Below are positions 42,237 through 52,338 of a stretch of 64,000 bases of DNA, in pieces. The position numbers and the translations under genes are program-made. Location: positions 65,382,531 to 65,446,530 of the forward strand of contig CM061918.1 of assembly GCA_031002005.1 (NCBI GenBank). The letters run 5' to 3'. The notes beneath the pieces were generated by a model that worked only from the letters and a program-made list of their open reading frames with translations, did not search any database and had not been told where the DNA came from. Source of the stretch: Vandiemenella viatica (lineage: Eukaryota > Arthropoda > Insecta > Orthoptera > Morabidae). Every line of letters starts with the position of its first letter. Within the stretch, counting starts at the first letter, position 1.

Positions 42237-43190
42237 TGTGGGTCGTCAGTCGAGAGGATATGTTTTAGTAATTATGAAGATAAAAATTTCAGTTTATCCT
42301 CCCAATATTAATAGGAGAAACATTAGCCAGGTTGTTAAATAATCGTCTATTTTAAAGGAAAAACGTTCTAAAAGCCGAAAAACTATAGTTTTACTAAAGC
42401 GTCGTTTTAGATTAAAATACTTTATCACAATATTGGTACGCCCACCAATTAATGTAAAAATTATTCGCGGCCGATTGTTCTTAATATCCCAGGCATTGGC
42501 AACACTGATCATCATTAAAAAAAAAAAATCTACCATAACAAACAAAAGAGCGCTTGAAGTAGCGGTAGCAAATCGAGTGAACGATTTGTTTCTCTGGAAT
42601 TCGAGATGGGAACTAACGAACTAAAAGAATGACCTAGTTCGCGAAGGAGCTGCGAACTAAACTGAGCGCAGTCAGTCGCGAACTATAATGCGCAAGACTA
42701 GTACGGCAGGTTGCAAAGGAAAGCGCAGATACCTAAGTGGAAGATTTTTAACTTACCTAGCAATCTGCCCCTGTAATTGCTACCCCAACGTAACCTGTTA
42801 AGCCTATCACATATTGGACACCTGGTTTAAACGCCAGTAATAGTAGTCAGCCACGAGGAGCGATAGTGAACACCTCATTGAACAGGAGAAGCGCGTATTC
42901 CAAACGGTGCAAACGTGTCTTTGAGCGGAGGACAGGCGTGAGATCCGGTTGTGAATGGATGCAGTACCGTACGTGTCCATTGGCCTGGCTGTGGGTGCCA
43001 AAACGTTTCTCTCCTCCACTTTCTCCGAGTGTCCGCTGGAGAAAGTCACCGGCCAGCAGGTGGACCAGCAGGGTCAAGGCTCTCCGCGGTCAAGGTCACT
43101 CCTCCAACTGGTGTCTCCCAGTATGTGGAACGCAGCCGGGCTCAAGACTCAGGACTTCTGTAGAGACGGCCGACTGGAATCCATCCCTTT
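42237..43190. other. Unassigned sequence
   Basis: Several short frames cross the GC-richer part at 42850-43190, none recognisable. It may be the distal part of the LINE 5' region that follows, but no motif supports this. Confidence 0.35.
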
Positions 43191-43193
43191 CCA

Positions 43194-43640
43194 TCAAGTC
43201 ACACGAACAACATCTAACTTAAGTCGTTCCATCTGCCTTTTAAAATTTTCTAACCTACCTGCCCTATTCAGACATCTAACATTCCACGCTCCGACCCGTA
43301 GAATGTTTCTATCCATTCTGATGTCTCCTTCCTGAGAAGTCCCCACCCGGAGATACGATTGGCGGACTATTTTACCTCCGGAATATTTTACCCAGGAAGA
43401 AGCGATCATGATACATGTAATCATGATATAATTTGAGAGGATTACATGCCCTCGGGATACCCTTTGGGTCTTTAATGCAGTGGTTTCCCGTTGCCTTCTG
43501 CATCTCCATGCCGTTGATCATTTTTGATTCATCCGCCTTTAGGGACCGTTTACAACCCCAAGGGCAAGGGTTAGGGTGCCCTAGGTCTGACAATACATTG
43601 GCGCAAAAGGTTTGTAATCAGACATTTCTGCCTCTTTGAT
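43194..43640 (-). pseudogene. RTE-like LINE 5' UTR and endonuclease start, antisense
   Basis: On the minus strand the frame around 43194-43330 reads MDRNILRVGAWNVRCLNRAG, then RLENFKRQMERLKLDVV and stops. This is the start of an APE-type endonuclease, the nicking enzyme of RTE-like LINEs (the pattern LR.GTWNVR.L...G.L......M.RL..DI). The minus-strand sequence before it (43330-43640) has words of the 5' UTR that I associate with such elements: gcaacgggaaaccactgc near 43485, tcatgattacatgtatcatg near 43415 and aggggacttctc-like sequence near 43335. The rest of the element is missing, which is unusual because LINEs normally lose the 5' side. Confidence 0.65.
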
Positions 43641-43779
43641 GACAAATATGTTAGAGATTGGAAAGAATCGTGAACAAAAGCCAGGGACGAAATTATCCGT
43701 GGTCTTTTGAGAGAACCATCCCAACATTGCGGTGAGTGATTTCATGAAACCATGAGAATCCTAAATTTTATTCTTTTTT

Positions 43780-43890
43780 CCTGGTTTTACGTCTCGTTGA
43801 CATCGGGGTCATTAGAGGGAGAGGATTTGAGATAAGGAACCGAAAGGAATTTGAGTATGGCATTTCAAAGGCACCATCCCTGCATTCATA
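43780..43890 (-). mobile_element. SINE1 3' part (antisense)
   Basis: Contains gttttacgtctcgttgacat, ggggtcattagaggg, gaatttgagtatggcatttc and ccatccctgcattc. The head is missing; the next SINE1 starts where it ends. Confidence 0.65.
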
Positions 43891-43892
43891 TG

Positions 43893-44128
43893 GATTTTTT
43901 TATTTTAATTTTTATGTCTCATCAACGTCAAGGTCATTAGAGACGGGAAAGGATTGGGGGCAAAGAAGGGGAAGCAATTCGGCCATGAACTTTGAAGGAA
44001 CCATCTCAACATTCGCCTGCAGTGATATCTGGAAACAATGTAAAACCGAAATCTGGATGGACGAACCAAGATTCGAACCTGTGTCCTCCAGAATGCGAAG
44101 CCAGGGCGTGACTGTTCACGCACAACGC
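43893..44128 (-). mobile_element. SINE1 copy (antisense)
   Basis: Full order in reverse: tttatgtctcatcaacgtca, aggtcattagagacggg, tcaacattcgcctgcagtg, atctggatgg, a B-box complement (agattcgaacctgtg) and a head complement (gcgtgactgttcacgc). Confidence 0.7.
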
Positions 44129-44240
44129 CCGGTACTGATTTCGGAAAAACATGGAAAGCCGAAATCGGAATGGCAGGACGAGGATTTGAACCCGCACCCT
44201 CGCGAATTCTAGGCCGGAGCGTTACAGCTCGCCCACAATG
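44129..44240 (-). mobile_element. Partial SINE1 (head and central domain, antisense)
   Basis: tttcggaaaaacatggaaag, gaaatcggaatggcagg, a B-box complement (aggatttgaacccgc) and a head complement ending gctcgcccac. It abuts the preceding copy. Confidence 0.65.
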
Positions 44241-44756
44241 TCCAGAACGTGAAAAGAACACACGTTCTTCCGACTATTAGGCGCAAACTACAACCGCTCA
44301 GCCAACAGCGCTGGTAATGATTAATGAATGAAGTAGAATGAGTACCCTTTTTTTGGCCCTCTTCGTTTACGCGGTCGCTAGGGCAACATGATGGTGTCTG
44401 GCAGTAAATGTGTTGATCGGTAAGGGACTTGATGGTACTATCTCCTTTGTGTGCCAAAATCCTGGGTTTAATCCCACATCTCTCCTCAGTGTGGAACCAG
44501 TACATACCCGTGCGACACCGTTGATGCCGGTTTTTTCCGTCGTATGGGGAAGATAAACTTTGCCTAAACTGTCCAGCACCAGGTTTCGCGTTCTCCCTCT
44601 CTTCATTTTCATATACAAAACGCGCTACACACTCAATGCGGTTTACTACATACATACGACACTTATTTGGCACGCAAGGGATAAGAACTTGAAACCCAAT
44701 TTTTCTATTAAGGCTTAGAGTGACTGAATTTAGATCTGCATCATGCTCAATGCAAT

Positions 44757-44872
44757 TTGGAGAAACCATGGAAAACCCAAATCTGGATGCCCGGACAGTG
44801 ATTCGTACCCACGTCCTTCCGAATGTGAGGCCAGAGCGTTAACCGTTGACCCACCACACTCGGTCGACACAG
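44757..44872 (-). mobile_element. Partial SINE1 nested in a Tc1 fragment (antisense)
   Basis: Only head and central domain: ttggagaaaccatggaaaac, ccggacagtgattcg and ccaccacactcggtc. It joins the transposase relic directly on the right. Confidence 0.75.
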
Positions 44873-45110
44873 TGTTGCCCGTCTGTCAACACTGACCCAT
44901 CGACGCATACGTCGCTGGTCTCGGGCATTAAGCAGACGCGATCGGCCACAGCGCTGTCCATGGCGGGAGGGAATGCCAGAAATTACATATCCACGGCACA
45001 CTCTGCACACTGTGGATATATGAAAGTTGAATTCATGAAAAATTTCGGAAAAAGAATGCGCCATGCGTTCAAAATCTGTTAATTCATGTCGTGCCTCCAT
45101 AATTACGCCA
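44873..45110 (-). pseudogene. Tc1-like transposase N-terminal fragment
   Basis: The minus-strand frame reads EARHELTDFERMAHSFSEIF, then HEFNFHISTVCRVCRGYVIS, GQRCGRSRLLNARDQRRMRR and WVSVDRRATL. This is the first helix-turn-helix and linker of a Tc1-like transposase (compare LTEFERGRVIGLREGG, RNVSTVHDCW in the intact copy), with a degraded helix. The frame runs straight into the SINE1. The catalytic domain is absent. Confidence 0.6.
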
Positions 45111-45589
45111 GAAAACCTTTCATGCGAGTCACGTGAGTACAAATGAAAACCCCGACACTGAATAGCACATTTGCACGTTTTCCACGCCATCTGGATATTT
45201 ACACCTACTACCCTATGACTTTTGCACTTCCGTTTATAATTATAGCATCTTTGATTTGATTATGCAAAGTTCTCCTAAATCCCTCTGGAATAACAGTTTC
45301 TTACTTCTTTAAAAATAAATAAATAAATGTGTGTGTCTTGGGACTATGACATAACTATGAACATCGTGTCTATTTCTTTTTACACCGATGAAGTTGTATT
45401 TGTACCTACTGTTCCTACTGTTCTTTCTCAGACTTACCTGTCTCAGGCAGTCTCTTGTTACTCAAATCGTGTTTTATAGTCTCTGATGATACGTTTTCTT
45501 GCGAGTGTAATTCTTAGGTGTCATCCTACAATATATCAACAACAATGTCCCAGGGTATAAAGGTCTGGTCTACGGACATTCCCGACCTA
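45111..45589. other. Unassigned sequence
   Basis: Short aaataaataaataaat run at 45311-45328. No other feature recognised. Confidence 0.45.
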
Positions 45590-46010
45590 CCGGTCATCAC
45601 GCCCTCGCAGAACCCCCCGATTACCCGCTCTCCAGCGCTGCCACCACGGCAGGGACGAACCCTTCCGAATCAACCGCGGGGACGGTGAACACGGCGCCTT
45701 TCGCCACCCCTTATGGGTGCCCACGGGGAGACGCGGAGTCAGCGCGCCACGACCAGGTCGAAGACCCTTCCAAAGCCTGGCCGTATAGCTTAAGCTACGT
45801 GCGCCCGGCCCCACCCTCCCCGTAGGGTAGGGTGGAAGCGGCAGCGAATAGGGCAACAGCGCAGGATTGCCCTTTTCGCGCGCCTCCCGGCAACCGACCG
45901 GCCCAGTGCAAGGCCGCCCGCCGGCTACAGAGCCACGCGCTACGAGGCAAGTTCCTAGTGCGAGTTCCCTCGCACACAGGTAACGGGTTCCTTCACACTC
46001 TTCCAAGTCT
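45590..46010 (-). other. GC-rich island of unknown origin
   Basis: This 420-bp block is sharply richer in G and C, and in CpG, than anything else in the window except the minisatellite. A 139-codon frame covers it on the minus strand (45587-46006), reading for example GPGARSLSYTARLWKGLRPG and GTHKGWRKAPCSPSPRLI, with low-complexity arginine-, proline- and glycine-rich content. I do not recognise it. It could be the 5' UTR of a retroelement, an rDNA-related fragment or an exogenous piece. SINE1 follows at 46072. Confidence 0.4.
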
Positions 46011-46071
46011 CGCAGTACAAATACCTACAAAGATAGTAGCATCAAAGAAACAGCGACATACTAACAGAGCG

Positions 46072-46290
46072 TGCTGTGTGAGCTGTTAACGCTATAGCCT
46101 CGCATTCGGGAGGACGCCGGTTCGAGTCCCCGTCCGGGCATCCAGATTTGGATTTTCCATGGTTTCCCCAAATCAATCCAGGCGAATGCTTCCTTCAAAA
46201 AGGTCATGGGCGAATTCCGTTCCTTGCCCCAGTCCCATCCCGTCTCTAATGAGCTCGACGAGACGTACAGCCACACGGAAAAAAAGGTAA
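46072..46290 (+). mobile_element. SINE1 copy (sense)
   Basis: Runs from gtgctgtgtgagctgttaac through the B box (cggttcgagtccccg), the central domain (with a deletion between gaatg and cttcc) and gacgagacgtacagcc to an A run at 46281-46287. Confidence 0.85.
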
Positions 46291-46589
46291 TTCATACTGA
46301 CAAGTAGCTATGTGCATCAAATCCTACATGTTATAAACTGCACACAGTTATAATACGTAAAAAAGTTAAAATTTAGTTTCGTGAAACGCTGAGGGCTATT
46401 TTCTTACCTTTTAAGCAGCATCTAAAGCTAGCCTAACAACTTTTATCCGTTCAGATAATTATCTACAGGTACAAAACCCAAGAAAGTAAACTGCAATCAG
46501 TTATGTCACGCGTAAAACATATTTTCAGGTGAGCAATTTTCGTACTGCTTGGTGAAGTATTTATCAATATGTGTCGTAAAGCACTACAA

Positions 46590-46636
<47 letters not shown>

Positions 46637-46784
46637 GCGTTACACCACGTTGACGTCGAAGTCATCAGACGCGAGAAAGGACTTGGGGAAAGGAACGGGA
46701 AGAAATACTGGTAACGCCTTTTGAAGGAGTAATCTAGGCACTTGCTTTGCTTGGTTTCGGGAAACCATTTTATAACTGAAATCT
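46590..46784 (-). mobile_element. SINE1 copy, first part (antisense), split by SINE2
   Basis: A long T run (46590-46632) is the tail. Then ccacgttgacgtcgaagtc, gcgagaaagg, gccttttgaaggagtaatc, gggaaaccattttataac. It resumes at 47039. Confidence 0.8.
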
Positions 46785-47038
46785 TTGCCGGCCTCGGTAG
46801 CGTAGGGGCTAGAGCACTGGCTCCACGTGCCGAAGGTCGCCGGTTCGAATCCGGCCGCGGGCATGGATCTTTAAGTGTTGTGTGTCTTTGTGAATGTCCT
46901 GTCCGTCCTGTGGTGTCTATACATAGGAAGCACAAACGCACTGGAGAAACTAAAAAACTTCACATGAAGAGATATAAACACATTGAGCTGGCTGAATGGC
47001 TTAGTCGCCGAAAGCCAATAATAAAAAAATTTAATAAA
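46785..47038 (+). mobile_element. SINE2 copy nested in SINE1
   Basis: The head reads gccggcctcggtagcgtagg, ggctagagcactggctccac, B box gccggttcgaatccgg; then ggcatgg, tgtgtgtctttgtg, tgtccgtcctgtggtg, tggagaaact and an A/T-rich tail. The duplication aactgaaatct is perfect (46774-46784 and 47039-47049). The other SINE2 is at 17093-17339. Confidence 0.95.
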
Positions 47039-47135
47039 AACTGAAATCTGGATGGCCGGATGGGGAATCGAATCTGCGTCGTCTTAAACGCGAGGCCAGA
47101 GAGTTACCAATCAACCACCAAGTCCGGTAACATAG
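47039..47135 (-). mobile_element. SINE1 copy, second part
   Basis: Continues aaatctggatggccgg, a B-box complement (ggggaatcgaatctgcg) and a head complement (gttaccaatcaaccacc). Confidence 0.8.
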
Positions 47136-48073
47136 GGGATGCGTAATACGGCTAAATTGCAAGTATATTATTTTGCTTACTTTGTTAGTTATGTTCTTTG
47201 TAATAAGCGACAGTTTATCTCCGTAGTGATTGGGCAACTCTCAAAGTTCGCCTCTGTGATTAGGACGATACTTCGAACAACCGGAAGGACTACGCAGGAT
47301 CTATTTAAACTCGCCGTGTGCATTAGAACGTCTCCAGAAAAGTGCCTTTGTAGTCTGTATGAAACGACGCTTACTTTAATTTCGTGAAATATATTCAAAA
47401 TCACTGACGATCTGAAATATCGCAGGCATGTAAGTTATATAAGGTTCATTCCACACGGAAGAATCGTTGTTATAGTCCGTAATCCACTTCCGTCCGTTTC
47501 CTTTCTCCGCAAGATGACGGAAGAGAAGGGAACAGACGATGAGAGAGTGCAGTTGAGATTATGCTACGCTCAAATACCTGTTGGACGCAGTTCATTGCCC
47601 GCGTTGATTGCTGTGGCTGACGCATTCTTCTCCCCCGGAGATGCGAGATGTGTTGCCAACCAAATATCATGAAAAGAAACCATTTGCTAGATACAGCGAC
47701 AATCTCACACCTCTCCAATAACTTTCATAATCATTATTATTATTATTCACATTGCATTATTTTTCTTTGATTGACTATAAATGTTATAAATAACTGAATT
47801 AACATTTGTAAATTGATTTGTATTTTTGTAGGGTTCAGTAAGCCGTGGTTTGTAGGTCTACAATCTTTGGGTAGAGTAAGTTTATTACCGTTAGATATCA
47901 TTGTAAGAATCTTTGGCTCTCGCCAGCAACAACTGAGCTGACACAGTGCATGCTTTGCCCATATCGAATGGCGCGTGCTTGGGCTCCAAAGTAAGGGAGC
48001 TGCAATATGAATGAGAAGTGTATTAGCAGCTTATTAAAATGCAGTATGAATGTTTAAATATTTATTTCAAGTA
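47136..48073. other. Unassigned sequence
   Basis: The part at 47220-47720 is less AT-rich and carries overlapping short frames on both strands, none recognisable. An attattattatt run occurs at about 47735-47746. Confidence 0.4.
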
Positions 48074-48081
48074 TCTGTGCT

Positions 48082-48347
48082 CAAAAGCGTAGCCAGAATG
48101 AGGTTTGGGGAGGGCAAAAACAATAAATAACAATAATAATAATAATTAATAATAATAATAAATAAAATACATGTTGAAAATGGTTTTACTTAAAACAAAA
48201 ATTAAACACTCGTTTAATTCATTTAAGCACTAGTGTGCGAGGATTCTGGCTAAATTTAGGCAAAATTTATTTTTCAATATTAAAAGTGGAAATTTTTATT
48301 TTCATATAGAAAGCACCCCACCCTGCCACATCCTGGCTACCCCCATG
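48082..48347. mobile_element. hAT-like MITE, 266 bp, perfect 8-bp TSD
   Basis: The left end caaaagcgtagccagaatg and the right end, reverse complemented, catgggggtagccaggatg, match at most positions. The 8-mer tctgtgct flanks it (48074-48081 and 48348-48355). A related fragment lies at 29038-29214 in the opposite orientation. Confidence 0.8.
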
Positions 48348-48684
48348 TCTGTGCTAAATAAATCAAATAATATATCTCTCGGAACAGTGATTATCACCTC
48401 TAACATTACTAACAATACCTGTATTAACCAAATTTAATTAAAACAAAATTGAGCTGCAGCTTGCATGTGTTCGAAACGAGAATGGGCCTTTCTCGTCCAT
48501 AAAACGCTGTTACCCCGATTGGTGTGGAAATTCTTTTGATCTACATGTGGCATCGAGAGCTGTTTGGTGATTGTTGACAGCTAATTGATCCACATTAATT
48601 TGAGTGGAAAGCTCGTAACTTACATAGAATACAGACTGAAGGGAATTATCTGCAGGGATTCACAATACTTTATTTTGGAATGTC
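48348..48684. other. Unassigned sequence with homeodomain-type words
   Basis: At 48560-48602 the words ggtgattgttgacagctaat and tgatccacattaattt look like TALE/Hox and homeodomain sites. No repeat similarity. Function unknown. Confidence 0.25.
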
Positions 48685-48935
48685 TTCTTTTTTTTGCATG
48701 TGCTTTGTGCCACCTCGACGTCAAAGTCGAGGTCACTAGAGGTGGGAAAGGACTGGGGACAAGGAACGGGAATGAAATCGGTCATGGCCTTTTTGAAAGA
48801 ACCATTCCGCCATTGGCCTGGATTGATTTTGGGAAACCATGGAAAACTCAAATCTGGATGACCGGACGGGGATTCGAAGCCAGGTCCTCCAGAATGCGAG
48901 ACCAGAATGTTAATCGTTCACCCACCACGCTATAT
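48685..48935 (-). mobile_element. SINE1 copy (antisense)
   Basis: T-rich tail at 48685-48695, then cacctcgacgtcaaagtcga, ggtcactagaggtggg, cattggcctggattg, aaccatggaaaactc, a B-box complement (ggattcgaagccagg) and head ending ccaccacgc. Confidence 0.85.
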
Positions 48936-49049
48936 TTAGGAGTGTCGAGTCTTTGGAAACAAAGAGTATGGATAGCAAAAGTAATATCAAAGTGAGAACA
49001 TATTTGATCTCATCCCAGATTAGGTAACCGCACTTTATTGGTTTATTTT

Positions 49050-49170
49050 CTTTTTAATTGGAGCTTTGCGGCTTGTCATTACAGGTGGATAATGAGTAGG
49101 TACAGTAAACGGAATGTAACTATTCCGGCATTCACGTAAAATGATTTAGAGACACCATGGAAATCTATAT
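49050..49170 (-). mobile_element. SINE1 relic (antisense)
   Basis: Weak but ordered: gcttgtcattacaggtgg, tattccggcattcacgt, aaaatgatttagagacacc, atggaaatct. Head missing. Confidence 0.4.
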
Positions 49171-50100
49171 TTATATTTATACATATTAGAGTCAAGAACT
49201 CGGATGTTGGTCACGTATAAACGTTGCCGGGAGGACACGAAGCGAGAAAGTGTACCTGGCTTTCTTAGGACTCCGCCAGACACGCAGACAAAACCTGTCC
49301 GTCTGCCAGATATTGGGCACACCGCGGCATCAGCCGGGTCCACAGACGGTAATTAACGGCAGTAAATTACGCTAATAAGAGAGGGCAGCACTCCAGTGGC
49401 ACCATTAAGCTTCTGCCGTCATATGTACTCACACATGCCGAGCCAGCAATCACATACCGTAATGCTGAGAAAGTCAGGAAAAGTTAGTCTCGTCCCCAAC
49501 AGGTTACTAGATGTCAGGAACCGGCAATGGAAGTAAATTAGCCCAATAATATAACCAAATTATTGAAATGAAATTTCTTTTGTATTATTTTAGAAAACAG
49601 GCTAGTAATTTAAGATCGAAGTTTTTGACGGCGTTGTATATAAATAAACTCTTATTGGGTAAACAACCAGTTAAAAACCTGTCGTCTTGTTCGTCTTGTA
49701 GCCAATCGTAATTCCTTTCGGTAGTCATATGACCTAATCGACCAATCATGTGTTTCTTTAACACTTAGTATACCAGAGATTACTTCTTGGTGTAGTCTGT
49801 ACACTCTACTCTTTTTTCTCCGTTTAACTCTGACGTTCACTGTTCTGTCTTGCCGACTAGCATACCCTCTGCCAGATCGCCCATTGACATTTGGTTGAAA
49901 ATAAGGGCTGAGATAGACGCTTTCGAAACGTTCCACAAGTGAGACATCTTTACGCGGCTGGAAGCCCGAGAAGCGTCTATGTAAGCTAGTAATTTCGTTG
50001 TCTTTCACCTACCGGTACTTACTATCGTAACGTCATCAACCAGTTTTTGTCTATAACCATCGGGTATGTTCCTTTAATTATAGGTCGGATCTGAAGTATG
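49171..50100. other. Unassigned, mostly non-repetitive sequence
   Basis: A minus-strand frame of 118 codons (49652-50008) contains basic stretches (RVKRRKKSRVYRL, RLATRRTRRQVFN) but resembles nothing I can name. It could be a fragment of a Penelope-like protein or chance. 49200-49480 has balanced composition and homeodomain-type words such as taattaacgg. Confidence 0.3.
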
Positions 50101-50108
50101 GGGCTACG

Positions 50109-50122
50109 CTACTAGATGGCGC
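50109..50122 (+). promoter_or_regulatory. CTCF-like motif
   Basis: The bases ctactagatggcgc differ by one base from the consensus-type word ccactagatggcgc and contain the insect CTCF core agatggcgc. Occupancy cannot be judged from sequence. Confidence 0.3.
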
Positions 50123-50685
50123 CACAGACGCAGCGAGCAGGATATCAGCGCCACAGCGAATGCAGAGTGTCTTACGAGGAGCTACTTAACCGCAGCGCAC
50201 AGCAGACTGGGGGTCTTCATGCTTGACCGTCGAGGCAACATCACTCCGCTATCTGCCATTGTGTATTGTGAGACTGATGTCTATTAAATCGGATCCTTGT
50301 ATCAGCTGTGTTCTCGTAGTTACTCTTCACTGTCTGAGGGATATCCACAGCCTACCTTCACTAGTGAGCCATCTACCCTGAACCAGGAACTCCATTTAAA
50401 TCACCCGACTCCTGATTTTTCGCGGATGGATTCGACATGTATGTATTATTTTTGCGACGAGCTTTCTTTGTCCCTTCATACTTCACCGAAATCGAGAAAT
50501 AAGGTATTATCTTAAAGATTAAGTTCTACGCTTTGCTAACATAATTAAATAATCTTTCGAAATTTGACCTGTAAATGGCAAAATTATGAACAATCATGGT
50601 CACAGGTATGCGAAAGTTCAAAGTTAAGTTGCTAGGCTTCGCTCTGGCGTCGATAAGGAGTGATTACAACACCGCTAGATAGAAG
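50123..50685. other. Unassigned sequence
   Basis: A stretch at 50150-50380 has LTR-like words (tgtctattaaatcggatcc) but no second copy or primer-binding site is present. Confidence 0.3.
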
Positions 50686-50910
50686 CACCACATATCGAGA
50701 ATGTAATTGGGAAAGCAAATCGTATGCTCCGATTTCTAGGTCTTAATTTAAATCAATGCACTCCGAAAGTTAAATCGATTGTATACAAGTCACTAGTGCG
50801 CCCTCACTTAGAATATTGTTGTTCTGTATGGGGTCCTCATCAAAAGTGGTTAATGGAGCCATTAGAGAAGGTCCAAAGAAGAGCAGCCCGATTCGCGACA
50901 GGTATATATA

Positions 50911-52338
50911 CACAGACGGAAAAAAAAATCCCAACACCAAGAAAGACTTGTGTTAGATAAACGAAATTTGGTAGGCGTGTTTATACATCTGAAAGATGAC
51001 ATCGATTCAAATTTCGCGCTTCGCGCATAAGTGTGGCGCTAGTAGCGCTACTCAGAGCTTGCAAATCAGGTTTGCTTTAAATACGCGCTGTAAAGTTTGT
51101 GAACGTTATTTACCGCTGAGATTTGACATAGTGAGTTGATGTTAGCCAAGAATGCCTTTAAGAAGACGAAGAAGCCATTATCAACAGCTCACCGAGTTTG
51201 AACGAGGTCGTGTAATAGGGCTACGAGAAGGTGGATTTTCTTTTCGCGATATTGCAGAAAGACTTGGCCGGAATGTATCCACTGTGCATGATTGTTGGGT
51301 GCAGTGGTCAAGGGATGGTACTGCCTCAAGAAGACCGGGTTCCGGGAGGCCACGTGGCACTACTGAGAGGGAAGACCGCCGTATTCGGCGTACAGCTGTG
51401 GCGCATCGTACTGCGTCTGCGGCAGAAATTCGAGCTGCAGTTGGTACCACAGTGACACAACGAACTGTTAGAAATCGGTTACTTCAAGGACAGCTCCGAG
51501 CCAGGCGCCCTGTAGCGTGCATTCCACTGACTACAAGCCATCGCCGTTTGCGACTCCAGTGGTGTCAAGCCAGAGCTCATTGGAGGACGGAGTGGAGATC
51601 TGTTGTGTTTTCTGATGAAAGCAGGTTCTGCCTTGGTGCCAGTGATGGCCGAGTGTTGGTCAGAAGGAGGCCAGGGGAACGCCTGCAACCAAACTGTCTG
51701 CGGCCTAGACACACTGGACCTACACCTGGAGTCATGGTCTGGGGAGCAATTTCCTATGACAGCAGGAGCACTCTTGTGGTTATACCAAACACACTGACTG
51801 CAAATTTGTACGTCAGTCTGGTAATTCAACCTGTAGTGCTGCCATTCATGAACAGCATTCAAGGGGGAGTTTTTCAACAGGATAACGCTCGCCCTCATAC
51901 CGCTGTTGTCTCGCAACGTGCTCTACAGAGTGTCGACATGTTACCTTGGCCTGCGAGATCACCAGATCTGTCTCCAATTGAACACGTATGGGATATCATT
52001 GGACGACAACTCCAGCATCATCCACAGCCAGCACTGACCGTCCCAGTATTGACAGCACAAGTACAACAAGCATGGAACTCCATACCACAAAGTGACATTC
52101 GAAACCTGTATGACACAATGCATTCACGTTTGCAGGCTTGCATTCAAAATTCTGGAGGTTACACCGGCTATTAATTTAACAGTATTTCACATTTGAAATG
52201 CATTTTCTTGAGCTTAAATTAACCTGTGATCTTGAAAATTTAATCAATTAAACATGTTAACTTGACAAATGCATTGTCCAAATTTCATTACTCTACAATA
52301 ATTTTTTCTTGGTGTTGGGATTTTTTTTTCCGTCTGTG
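50911..52338 (+). mobile_element. Complete Tc1-like transposon, 1428 bp
   Basis: The termini are cacagacggaaaaaaaaatc and its reverse complement, followed inward by ccaacaccaagaaa on both sides, an inverted repeat of about 34 bases with a one-base difference in length at most. TA lies at 50909-50910 and 52339-52340. The element encodes one uninterrupted transposase. All parts needed for mobility in cis and trans appear to be present. Confidence 0.95.
51152..52174 (+). CDS. Tc1-like transposase, intact, 340 codons
   Basis: The product should bind the element's terminal repeats and catalyse cut-and-paste transposition into TA sites in the nucleus. The start codon at 51152 gives a basic N-terminus (MPLRRRRSHYQQLTEFERGR). 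Residues 12-55 form the first helix-turn-helix (GLREGGFSFRDIAERLGRNV). A basic GSGRPRG motif (residues 63-69) links to a second DNA-binding region (75-120). The catalytic triad is D155 (VVFSDESRF), D244 (FQQDNARPH) and E277 (SPIEHVWD). I count 32 residues between D244 and E277, two fewer than the 34 usual in Tc1. The protein ends GGYTGY. Length is normal for the family. There are no stops or frameshifts. The paralogue at 38270 is about as long but broken. No intron is needed. Confidence 0.93.
   Translation: MPLRRRRSHYQQLTEFERGRVIGLREGGFSFRDIAERLGRNVSTVHDCWVQWSRDGTASRRPGSGRPRGTTEREDRRIRRTAVAHRTASAAEIRAAVGTTVTQRTVRNRLLQGQLRARRPVACIPLTTSHRRLRLQWCQARAHWRTEWRSVVFSDESRFCLGASDGRVLVRRRPGERLQPNCLRPRHTGPTPGVMVWGAISYDSRSTLVVIPNTLTANLYVSLVIQPVVLPFMNSIQGGVFQQDNARPHTAVVSQRALQSVDMLPWPARSPDLSPIEHVWDIIGRQLQHHPQPALTVPVLTAQVQQAWNSIPQSDIRNLYDTMHSRLQACIQNSGGYTGY

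Noticed and set aside
44209..44769. A 186-codon minus-strand frame
   Set aside because: The peptide is not recognisable, one end is made of SINE1 head sequence, and there is no supporting context.
45587..46006. A 139-codon minus-strand gene
   Set aside because: GC-rich DNA has few stops; the peptide is low-complexity and not recognisable. Kept only as an unexplained island.
46590..46632. Poly-T run as an RNA polymerase III terminator
   Set aside because: It is the complement of the SINE1 poly-A tail.
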